Assembly (NCBI GenBank): GCA_017408205.1
Contig: JAFQVC010000050.1
Span: forward strand, 1 to 8,983
Direction: 5' to 3'
Length of the DNA stretch: 8,983 nt
Origin: Clostridia bacterium
GTDB lineage: Bacteria > Bacillota > Clostridia > Monoglobales > Firm-18
A program made the translations under genes and the position numbers. Positions 1 to 6,397 of the stretch are shown here, in pieces (the first letter of the stretch is position 1; the number at the start of each line of letters is the position of its first letter). Under the pieces are notes generated by a model that made no database searches, was not told the origin of the DNA, and saw nothing but the letters and a program-made list of their open reading frames with translations.

Positions 1-164
1 TCTGCAATAACAGTTCGGGCATTCTTTACTGCTTTTTCCGCATTAAGCCCCATTCTGTGGAGTGACGACGGGTTGCCGTAATTGTTTGTAAGAACTTCTG
101 TTACACAATCTATTACTTCTTTTTTTGGTTTTGTAGTTGCACTGTTATCAAAATAGACTTCCAT
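1..164 (-). CDS. Cysteine desulfurase, NifS/IscS type, N-terminal part (partial, runs off left end)
   Basis: Only the first 54 codons are in the window; the rest lies beyond position 1. The translation begins MEVYFDNSATTKP and continues with a YGNPSSLHRMG stretch. Both are the hallmark N-terminus of class I PLP-dependent cysteine desulfurases, which take sulfur from cysteine (giving alanine) for Fe-S clusters, tRNA thiolation or cofactors. The PLP lysine and the catalytic cysteine loop lie outside, so the subtype (IscS, NifS or a tRNA-thiolation partner) cannot be decided. The ATG at 164-162 has an AGGA site at 178-175 that overlaps the TAG stop of the preceding HAD-LuxS gene, with a 10-nt spacer. 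The gap between the two genes is only 12 nt, which implies co-transcription. Confidence 0.9.
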   Translation of the reverse strand, partial: MEVYFDNSATTKPKKEVIDCVTEVLTNNYGNPSSLHRMGLNAEKAVKNARTVIA

Positions 165-176
165 CAAAAAACTGTC

Positions 177-1280
177 CTATCTGTAAAATTTATCTGAAAA
201 ACCGCTTTTTAAAACATCTGTCGCATAAGTTTTCGCTTTTTCCAGACTGTGTAATTTATAATTACCGCATTGAATTTTATTTTGTGCAGGAATTTCAGTT
301 GTATCCAACACACGTTTTAATGCCTTGTGTAATATATCAATTACAAAATTAACTTCGGGTGTGCCCCAGACGGTCATATAAAATCCCGTTCTGCAACCCA
401 TAGGGGATAAATCGATAATATCATCTGTATAATCCCTTAAATATGTAGCAAGTAAATGCTCCAAAGTATGAATACCGTCGCTTTCCATTTCGGATACATT
501 TGGTTGTGTAAATCTTATATCAAATTTTGTTACAACATCACCGTTTTTGCCAGTAAGTGATGTGCACTTTCTTACAAAAGGTGCTTTAACTTTTGTGTGG
601 TCTAAAGAAAAACTTTCAACGTTCATTTCTTTAATAAGAGGCAATATTTCACTTGGATGTGAAATTATGTACTGTGCTCCGTTTTCGGTAAGTTCGTCAA
701 TTTTTCTGAATCCCCAAAGAACACCTACCGTGTTAAGATTAGCACCGCGACCTGTTAACATATCAGTTTTTGTGTCACCAAAATACGCACATTCCTCTGG
801 CTTTACCCCAAAATCAGAAAGGAGTTTGTCAATCATATCGGGTGCAGGTTTTAATGCATATCCCGCATTACCGCCCATTACTCCGTCAAACTGTATCCCC
901 GGGAATAATTGCCCGACAACATTAAGTAATATATGATGGGGTTTGTTTGATGCAATACCGATTTTGTATCCTTCGGCTTTAAGGGCATTTAACATATCTA
1001 TAATTCCGTCGTAAGGAACGGTTCTATACATATAGTCCTTGTTATATATTTCGTCATAGGTTTTTGCAACTTTGTCGTACAACTCTTTGTCGTCAATACC
1101 AAGTTCATTAAACATATTTTCGATTTGCTTTAAGTAACCGTTGCCTACGAAATATTTGTATTTTTCTGTTTCAATAGACGGTAAGTTATGTGTTGAAAGA
1201 GCAAGGTTGCTGAAATATGCTAAAGTATCAATGGTGTTTGCCAAAGTTCCGTCCATATCAAAAATACACGCTTTTATCAT
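177..1280 (-). CDS. luxS: HAD-family phosphatase fused to S-ribosylhomocysteine lyase (LuxS)
   Basis: One 367-residue frame carries two complete enzymes. Residues 1-217 resemble phosphoglycolate phosphatase-type HAD hydrolases: motif I DMDGT with D8 and D10, a helical cap at about 15-85, motif II S111, motif III K144 in KPAPD, and motif IV GDTKTD with D169 and D173. Residues 219-367 are a full-length LuxS (149 residues; the B. subtilis protein is about 157). This part has HTLEH (metal ligands H271 and H275, catalytic E274), SPMGCRTG with catalytic C296, and QCG with metal ligand C338. LuxS cleaves S-ribosylhomocysteine to homocysteine and DPD, the AI-2 precursor; the HAD substrate is unknown. 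The protein should be cytosolic. The ATG overlaps the TGA of the HD gene as ATGA, and GGAGG at 1292-1288 has a 7-nt spacer. The LuxS methionine (626-624) has no ribosome binding site, so fusion translation is likely. Confidence 0.93.
   Translation of the reverse strand: MIKACIFDMDGTLANTIDTLAYFSNLALSTHNLPSIETEKYKYFVGNGYLKQIENMFNELGIDDKELYDKVAKTYDEIYNKDYMYRTVPYDGIIDMLNALKAEGYKIGIASNKPHHILLNVVGQLFPGIQFDGVMGGNAGYALKPAPDMIDKLLSDFGVKPEECAYFGDTKTDMLTGRGANLNTVGVLWGFRKIDELTENGAQYIISHPSEILPLIKEMNVESFSLDHTKVKAPFVRKCTSLTGKNGDVVTKFDIRFTQPNVSEMESDGIHTLEHLLATYLRDYTDDIIDLSPMGCRTGFYMTVWGTPEVNFVIDILHKALKRVLDTTEIPAQNKIQCGNYKLHSLEKAKTYATDVLKSGFSDKFYR
624..626 (-). other. HAD/LuxS fusion junction (native LuxS start methionine, now residue 219)
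   Basis: The HAD domain ends at its usual place (ILPLIKE) and LuxS starts immediately with MNVESFSLDH, so there is no linker. The codons read ATT AAA GAA ATG AAC. No GG-containing Shine-Dalgarno sequence occurs in the 15 nt upstream, unlike the other starts in this operon. Independent LuxS initiation would therefore be weak. A TGA overlaps this ATG in another frame (625-623), which is the trace expected if the two genes once overlapped as ATGA. Confidence 0.75.
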
Positions 1281-1819
1281 TTTATTGCCTCCGTAAGTAG
1301 TTCAAGATACATCTTTTCTATTTTTTTCATATCCACAAACTCAAGTATGGGCTTTGACAAAATAGGAGATGTCAGTTTGAAAGCCCCCTTATAAACGTGG
1401 TTGTCCTCAAATTCCACGCATAAGAAATTGTCATCAATTTCGCCAATAAGGTTTCGTTCTTCCTCTGTTAAACTGTCTATTCCAAAACGCTTATATATAC
1501 AGTCCTGAATGGCTTTTTCAAGTTTAAAATATTCAGGCAAAAACTGTTTTACGGGTCTTGTAATGTCCGAAATATAGCCCTCGCTTGCATCGTGCAAAAG
1601 TAACGCCAACTGTACTTTTTCGCTGTAACCGCGTGCCTTTGCTTCGTTGTAACAATTAATACAATGTTGAGCAACAGAGTAGAAATGTCCGAGATGACCG
1701 TTTCCTCTGCACATTAAAGATAAAGAATGTGCAATGTCAACGGGGTTTATATCTTCAGGTTTTGGCTTCGTAATATAAAACTTTATACCAGTATAAGTAA
1801 CAATAAAACCTTTACTCAT
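1277..1819 (-). CDS. HD-domain phosphohydrolase, YfbR-like (putative nucleotidase)
   Basis: This 180-residue soluble protein begins MSKGFIVTYTG. It carries an N-terminal DIAHSLSLMCRGNGH segment and then the HD signature: H52 in SVAQH, H76-D77 in LLLHD, and E80 and D85 in DASEGYISDITRPVK, with a later acidic D129-D130. The H-D-E-D spacing matches that of E. coli YfbR, a metal-dependent 5'-deoxynucleotidase, so hydrolysis of a nucleoside phosphate is the best guess; the substrate is not proven. The frame is open further upstream to 1933 but would run inside proS. The ATG at 1819 is preferred because GGGGAAAGG (1837-1829) lies 9 nt upstream and the start falls one base after the proS stop. Its TGA overlaps the HAD-LuxS ATG, so translation of the two is probably coupled. 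Confidence 0.85.
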   Translation of the reverse strand: MSKGFIVTYTGIKFYITKPKPEDINPVDIAHSLSLMCRGNGHLGHFYSVAQHCINCYNEAKARGYSEKVQLALLLHDASEGYISDITRPVKQFLPEYFKLEKAIQDCIYKRFGIDSLTEEERNLIGEIDDNFLCVEFEDNHVYKGAFKLTSPILSKPILEFVDMKKIEKMYLELLTEAIK

Positions 1820-1820
1820 A

Positions 1821-3257
1821 TCAATATGCCTTTCCCCAGTAAACCATCTTTTTAGCGGGCTTTCCGCAACAAACACATTTATCAGTAATTGTTTCCTGTT
1901 CAAATGGCATACATCTTGAAGAAAGTCCTGCATCTTCCTTTATCTTTTCTTCACACGCCAGATCTCCGCACCACATTGCTTTGACAAAGCCCGTTTTGTT
2001 GTCTGCAAGGTCTTTTAATTCTTTGAAATCTTTAGCATAATAAGTATTGTTTTCTCTGATTTTCTTTGCACTTTCAAACATATCTTTCTGGATAGTTACA
2101 AGTAAATCGGCAACTTCCTGTTCGATATTGTCAAGTGACACTATAATTTTTTCACCGTTGTCACGTCTTGCTAAAACCGCCTGATTGTTTTCCAAATCTC
2201 TTGGTCCTACTTCAACACGTACGGGAATACCTTTCATTTCGTATTCGCTGAATTTCCAGCCGGGTGATTTGTCACTGTCGTCAAACTTAACTGTAAATTT
2301 AGTACCAAGTCTGTCTGCAACTGCTTTTGCGCCCTCTAAAACACCGGGTTTATTCATAGCAACAGGAATTACTGCAACCTGAATAGGAGCAATATTCGGT
2401 GGCAGAACAAGACCGTTGTTGTCACCGTGCATCATAATGATTGCACCGATAAGTCGGGTTGAAACACCCCACGATGTCTGGTGAACGTACTGAAGTTCAT
2501 TGTTTTTATCTGTGTATTGAATATCAAATGCTCTTGCAAAACCGTCGCCGAAATAGTGTGAAGTACCTGCCTGCAACGCTTTACCGTCGTGCATCATACT
2601 TTCAATTGTATATGTTCTTTCAGCACCTGCAAATTTCTCTTTGTCCGTTTTTTGTCCTTTGATTACGGGAATAGCAAGATAGTCCTCGCAGAATTTTGCA
2701 TAAATATTTAACATTCTTTCTGTTTCTTCCAGTGCCTCTTCTTTGTTGGCGTGAGCAGTATGTCCCTCCTGCCATAAAAATTCAACAGAACGAAGGAAAG
2801 GTCTTGTTGTTTTTTCCCATCTTACAACACTGCACCACTGATTATAAAGTTTAGGCAAATCTCTGTAAGAATGAATAATATCTGCATAATGAGAGCAGAA
2901 AAGAGTTTCAGAAGTAGGTCTTACGCAAAGGCGTTCCTGAAGTTTTTCACTACCGCCGTGTGTAACCCAGGCAACCTCGGGAGCAAATCCCTCAACGTGG
3001 TCTTTTTCTTTTTGTAAAAGCCCTTCGGGAATAAACATCGGCATATACACATTTTCGTGGCCTGTATCTTTGAACATCTTGTTAAGTTGTTTCTGGATGT
3101 TTTCCCAGATGGCATAACCGTACGGTCTTATAACCATACAACCTCTTACGCCCGAATAATCAATTAAATCTGCTTTTTTAACAATGTCTGTGTACCATTT
3201 GGCAAAATCCACATCCATCGAGGTAATGTCTTCTACAAATTTTTTCTGTTCTTTCAC
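1821..3257 (-). CDS. proS: Prolyl-tRNA synthetase, archaeal/eukaryotic-like (type 3)
   Basis: Class II synthetase that attaches proline to tRNA-Pro in the cytosol. Numbering is from the GTG start. The features in order are: the [15 protein letters not shown]-terminus; motif 1 around [12 protein letters not shown] (about 43-54); the RPTSET proline/ATP loop (about 113-118); motif 2 [12 protein letters not shown] (about 146-157) followed by [11 protein letters not shown]; motif 3 [10 protein letters not shown] (about 264-273); an anticodon-binding domain from about 290; and a C-terminal zinc-type domain with C430, C435, C449, C461, C463 and C464. There is no editing (INS) insertion, and the chain ends in tyrosine, as is known for this type. 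The length of 478 is typical. An in-frame TTG at 3266 would add three residues, but its Shine-Dalgarno is only 1 nt away. GTG at 3257 has AAAGGA 10 nt upstream and fits family N-termini better. Confidence 0.95.
   Translation of the reverse strand: MKEQKKFVEDITSMDVDFAKWYTDIVKKADLIDYSGVRGCMVIRPYGYAIWENIQKQLNKMFKDTGHENVYMPMFIPEGLLQKEKDHVEGFAPEVAWVTHGGSEKLQERLCVRPTSETLFCSHYADIIHSYRDLPKLYNQWCSVVRWEKTTRPFLRSVEFLWQEGHTAHANKEEALEETERMLNIYAKFCEDYLAIPVIKGQKTDKEKFAGAERTYTIESMMHDGKALQAGTSHYFGDGFARAFDIQYTDKNNELQYVHQTSWGVSTRLIGAIIMMHGDNNGLVLPPNIAPIQVAVIPVAMNKPGVLEGAKAVADRLGTKFTVKFDDSDKSPGWKFSEYEMKGIPVRVEVGPRDLENNQAVLARRDNGEKIIVSLDNIEQEVADLLVTIQKDMFESAKKIRENNTYYAKDFKELKDLADNKTGFVKAMWCGDLACEEKIKEDAGLSSRCMPFEQETITDKCVCCGKPAKKMVYWGKAY
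1829..1837 (-). promoter_or_regulatory. Ribosome binding site that decides the HD-gene start
   Basis: The minus strand reads GGGGAAAGG here, inside the last codons of proS, with a 9-nt spacer to the ATG at 1819. This supports the short form of the HD protein over a start at 1933 that would overlap proS by more than 100 nt. Confidence 0.75.
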
Positions 3258-3267
3258 TTTTCCCAAA

Positions 3268-3273
3268 TCCTTT
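3268..3273 (-). promoter_or_regulatory. proS ribosome binding site favouring the GTG start
   Basis: AAAGGA on the minus strand lies in the 18-nt gap after the binding-protein gene. It is 10 nt from GTG 3257 but 1 nt from TTG 3266, so it supports the GTG. Confidence 0.6.
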
Positions 3274-3275
3274 CG

Positions 3276-4739
3276 TTACTTTAATTTCCATAAATGAATA
3301 TCGTTATATATATTATTTCTTGTTGGGGATAACCCTGACAAAACATTGTCATTAAATAAAAGCATTCCTGTATCAAAAAACAGAGGTATAATCTCCATGT
3401 TTTTGCAAGTCAAATCCTGCAGTTTAATAAATATTTCTTTTTTGTCTTCATCAATACTGCAGTTTTGCAACTGATTAAATAAGTTGTTGGCCTCATCGCT
3501 GTTGCCGATTACTGCTTTTGAAATCATTTCGGGAGAATAATTAATTTCGCAAACAGCCAAATCGTAATCTCCGCTGTAATATGCCTCTTTGTAATCGTCA
3601 AAACCTAAAACCGAAACCTCCGCATTGATTCCAACAGAAATCAAATTGCTTTTTATCTGAGTTGCGGTTTTTGTTTTAATCTCGCTTTCTTCGTTAACTA
3701 TAATTCTTAAGTTAATCTCTTCTTCCCCGTTGTCCAAAACCAACTGTTTTGCCTGTGCGGGATTAAAAGACAACTTGTACGAATCTTTGTTGTGGAACTT
3801 CCACATAGGATTTATAACCGTGTCTGTTACAACACCGTATGAAAGCATCGCCATATCTTTTATTGCTTCTTTGTCAATCGCCTGTGCTACTGCGCACCGA
3901 ATATAAAAATTACCAAGGGCAGGAGTAATCATATTCAGTTTTAAATAAAAGAAATCACCTGTAGAATACTCGGCAACATTTTTTGCCTCAGACGGATACT
4001 TACTCCAGTCTTTAATGCTTGAAGAAATAACGTCAATAACTTTAGCATTAAATGAATAAATGGCAGTATCTTTGTCAGGCAGAATTTTTGCAGTAACTGT
4101 TTTTATGTAGGGCTTTTTGTTCCCCCACCACTCATTATTCGCTTTAAATATTATATTTTTATTTTCCGTTTTTTCGTATTTAAAAGGTCCTGTGCCAATC
4201 ATCAGAAAATCGTCAGTTTTGTTAACATACTCCTGCTTTACAATAGGAAATTCCAGAAGATTTGCAAACCCCGATTGCGGAGCGTTTAACACAAACTTAA
4301 CGGTAGCATCGTCAACTGCCACAACTTTTTTTACATTGGATAAATTGTAGTAGTAAATACAGTTTTCATTCTTTAATATTTCATTGCACGTTGCCACAAC
4401 GTCTTTTGCGGTAAATAACGTACCGTCATGCCACTTAACCTCGTTTTCAAGGGGAACAGTCCATTCAAGACCGTTTTCTGAAATAAAGTATCCCCTTGCA
4501 AGTGCCGTAGTAATACTTCCGTCATTTGAAGTTTTAAGTAACGGCTCAAAGCATATCCACGAAAGTTGCGCATTTGCATTGTTTTCGGCAAAAATCGGGT
4601 TTAGCGTGGCTGAATTGTAACAATGAATATCTAAATTGTCCTGTAGTTTTGTATATTCTACTTCATTGGACGGATTGTTGTTATTTCCACAACCGCATAA
4701 CACAAATACAATGAGTAAAATAGGCAAAAACCTTTTCAA
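3276..4739 (-). CDS. ABC transporter solute-binding lipoprotein, family 5 (peptide/oligopeptide type)
   Basis: A 487-residue exported lipoprotein. The N-terminus MKRF is followed by a hydrophobic stretch and the lipobox L14-C15-G16-C17, so C17 should be lipidated and anchored to the outer face of the membrane. An asparagine-rich tether (NNNNPSN) follows. Family-5 signatures are LNPIFAENN (47-54), VKWHDGTLFTAKDVV (101-115) and GTGPFKY (182-188). The C-terminal lobe has the expected order and ends DIHLWKLK. Relatives such as DppA and OppA bind peptides, but the family also binds nickel, sugars and other ligands; the ligand here cannot be read. The start is TTG at 4739, with AGGTG 8 nt upstream, and is required to supply the basic residues before the signal helix. 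The gene begins 5 nt after the gpsA stop. No permease or ATPase gene is visible nearby. Confidence 0.9.
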   Translation of the reverse strand: MKRFLPILLIVFVLCGCGNNNNPSNEVEYTKLQDNLDIHCYNSATLNPIFAENNANAQLSWICFEPLLKTSNDGSITTALARGYFISENGLEWTVPLENEVKWHDGTLFTAKDVVATCNEILKNENCIYYYNLSNVKKVVAVDDATVKFVLNAPQSGFANLLEFPIVKQEYVNKTDDFLMIGTGPFKYEKTENKNIIFKANNEWWGNKKPYIKTVTAKILPDKDTAIYSFNAKVIDVISSSIKDWSKYPSEAKNVAEYSTGDFFYLKLNMITPALGNFYIRCAVAQAIDKEAIKDMAMLSYGVVTDTVINPMWKFHNKDSYKLSFNPAQAKQLVLDNGEEEINLRIIVNEESEIKTKTATQIKSNLISVGINAEVSVLGFDDYKEAYYSGDYDLAVCEINYSPEMISKAVIGNSDEANNLFNQLQNCSIDEDKKEIFIKLQDLTCKNMEIIPLFFDTGMLLFNDNVLSGLSPTRNNIYNDIHLWKLK

Positions 4740-4744
4740 TTTCC

Positions 4745-5764
4745 TTACACCTGCTTTTCAGTCATATAATAATCGTCTTCCCTTTTTTCTTTACGGCACA
4801 TTAAATCATATACCGCCTCTTCGGGAGATTTGTTTTCAAATAAAATTCTGTATGCCTCTGTAACAATAGGCATATCCACGTTATATTTTTGCGAAAGTGC
4901 ATAAGCGCAGGGTGTTGCCTTTACACCCTCTACAACCATCTTTACTTGTTCTATTGCATCTTTTGGTGATACACCCTTGCCGATAAGTACCCCCGCACGT
5001 CTGTTTCTTGAATGTAAACTTGTGCAGGTAACAATTAAATCACCAATTCCTGAAAGTCCAGTAAAAGTTGACGGATTAGCACCCATAGCAATTCCCAGAC
5101 GAACAATCTCAGCCATACCTCTTGTCATAAGGGCTGCCTTGGTATTGTCTCCGTAACCAAGACCGTCGCAGATACCAACACATAATGCAATTATATTTTT
5201 AATAGCACCGCCTATTTCTACACCAACAACGTCGGTATTTGTATAAACCCTGAAAGTTTCCGTCATAAAAATATTTTGTATTTTCTTTGCAATTTTGTGG
5301 TCCTCGTGGGCAACAACAATAGTAGTTGGCATACCAACACCCACTTCTTCAGCATGAGTAGGCCCCGATAATACCGCAACTTTTGCACTTGGAATTTCAG
5401 ACAAAACCGTGTCTGTCAAAAGCATATTAGTATCTGTGTCAAATCCCTTTGATACAATAACTATAATCTGCCCCTCGGGTATAAATGGTGCAATATTTTT
5501 TGCAGTAGATTTAACTGCATTTGACGGAACTGCAAGAACCAAAACGTCTTTATCCTTTGCACAAAATTCCATATCGTTTGTGAACTGTACGTCTTGCGGT
5601 ATCATAACACCTGGCAGTAATGCTTTGTTTTCATAATCTCTTTTTAAATTTTCATACTCTTGTTTCAAATAAGACCAAAGTACCACAGAATGTCCTGATT
5701 TTGAAAGCAATACAGATAATGCAGTACCCCATCCGCCTGAGCCAATAACACCAATACTACTCAT
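4745..5764 (-). CDS. gpsA: NAD(P)+-dependent glycerol-3-phosphate dehydrogenase
   Basis: Cytosolic enzyme that reduces dihydroxyacetone phosphate to sn-glycerol-3-phosphate, the backbone of phospholipids. The 339-residue length is typical. The N-terminal Rossmann fold has GSGGWG (8-13). Active-site features follow: SKGF with K106, SGPTHAEEV (133-141), GGAIKNIIAL with catalytic K189, GLSGIGDLIVTCTS with D242, and SRNRR (252-256) for phosphate binding. The gene lies directly downstream of plsY, whose enzyme consumes its product. The plsY TGA and the gpsA ATG are one base apart, and AAGGGG (5780-5775) lies 10 nt before the ATG. No key residue is missing. The only loosely conserved part is the C-terminal tail after about residue 325. 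Confidence 0.97.
   Translation of the reverse strand: MSSIGVIGSGGWGTALSVLLSKSGHSVVLWSYLKQEYENLKRDYENKALLPGVMIPQDVQFTNDMEFCAKDKDVLVLAVPSNAVKSTAKNIAPFIPEGQIIVIVSKGFDTDTNMLLTDTVLSEIPSAKVAVLSGPTHAEEVGVGMPTTIVVAHEDHKIAKKIQNIFMTETFRVYTNTDVVGVEIGGAIKNIIALCVGICDGLGYGDNTKAALMTRGMAEIVRLGIAMGANPSTFTGLSGIGDLIVTCTSLHSRNRRAGVLIGKGVSPKDAIEQVKMVVEGVKATPCAYALSQKYNVDMPIVTEAYRILFENKSPEEAVYDLMCRKEKREDDYYMTEKQV
4748..4752 (-). promoter_or_regulatory. Ribosome binding site for the TTG start of the binding lipoprotein
   Basis: AGGTG on the minus strand overlaps the last sense codon of gpsA (GTG) and sits 8 nt before TTG 4739. A second, closer AAGG (4746-4743) has only a 3-nt spacer. There is no ATG ahead of the signal peptide. 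Confidence 0.55.
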
Positions 5765-5765
5765 A

Positions 5766-6383
5766 TCAATCGTTCCCCTTCTGTTTTCTTTTTTTAAAGC
5801 AGTTTTCAGTGCCTTTTATTAATCTAATTATATTGCTTCTGTGTCTGTATAATCCAAGTACGCAGGCAAAAATTCCAAGAAAAATAAATCTTTCCTTATA
5901 AAGCCCGTCATAAAACAGAGCAACCCCAATCGGGAATGCTAAAAAAATAAAAATTGAACCCAACGAAACGTAACCCGTTATAAACATAATTGCAACTGCA
6001 ATGGGAATTACGGGGATACCTATTCTCCAGTCAAGCATAACTAACGAACTTATTGTAGTAAGAACACCTTTTCCCCCTTTGAAACCAAAGAACACAGGGT
6101 AATTGTGTCCTAAAATAACACCCACAGAAGCGCAGTATTCAGCGAGGCGGTCTTTAAATACAAAACGAGCAATTAAAATTACAAGCACCGTTTTTAAAAT
6201 ATCGCAAATGAAAACAGCCGCACCAAGAATTTTGCCATAGTTTCTTAAGATATTGGTAAATCCCGCATTACCGCTTCCTTTTGTTCTTACGTCTTCTTTA
6301 ACAACAAGTTTTGAAAAAATAATGGAAAAATTTATACTGCCAACTAAATATGCTATAACTAACATAATAAAATTGTTTAACAT
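5766..6383 (-). CDS. plsY: Acyl-phosphate:glycerol-3-phosphate acyltransferase
   Basis: Integral membrane enzyme that transfers an acyl group from acyl-phosphate to position 1 of glycerol-3-phosphate, giving lysophosphatidic acid. It works with PlsX, which is not in the window. It has 205 residues and several hydrophobic segments (about 2-24, 52-76, 84-98, 110-157 and 165-178). The three family motifs are present: GSGNAGFTN (36-44), GHNYPVFFGFKGGKGV with H93 (92-107), and HRSNIIRLIKGTE (181-193). A basic tail ends the chain. The first motif has A-G-F where GSGNPGATN is common, a modest variation. GGAGG at 6396-6392 has an 8-nt spacer to the ATG. The gap to the der stop is 14 nt. Confidence 0.96.
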   Translation of the reverse strand: MLNNFIMLVIAYLVGSINFSIIFSKLVVKEDVRTKGSGNAGFTNILRNYGKILGAAVFICDILKTVLVILIARFVFKDRLAEYCASVGVILGHNYPVFFGFKGGKGVLTTISSLVMLDWRIGIPVIPIAVAIMFITGYVSLGSIFIFLAFPIGVALFYDGLYKERFIFLGIFACVLGLYRHRSNIIRLIKGTENCFKKRKQKGND

Positions 6384-6397
6384 AAAAGACGCCTCCG

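Noticed and set aside
137..352. Plus-strand open frame over the end of HAD-LuxS
   Set aside because: It is antisense to a strongly conserved coding region, has no recognisable motif and is shadow-like. The other plus-strand frames (for example 547-936, 2185-2382 and 7026-7274) were rejected for the same reason.
1277..1933. Longer form of the HD protein starting at 1933
   Set aside because: The extra N-terminal residues are a shadow of the proS zinc domain in another frame; a good ribosome binding site and the family N-terminus support the start at 1819.
3258..3275. Possible promoter or terminator between the binding lipoprotein and proS
   Set aside because: The 18-nt gap is the longest in the window and holds only a ribosome binding site; it is too short for a promoter or hairpin, though a promoter inside the upstream coding region cannot be excluded.
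4373..4591. Minus-strand frame inside the binding lipoprotein
   Set aside because: An alternate-frame shadow of a well-supported family-5 binding protein with no independent start signal; likewise 2921-3115 in proS and 6637-6819 in der.
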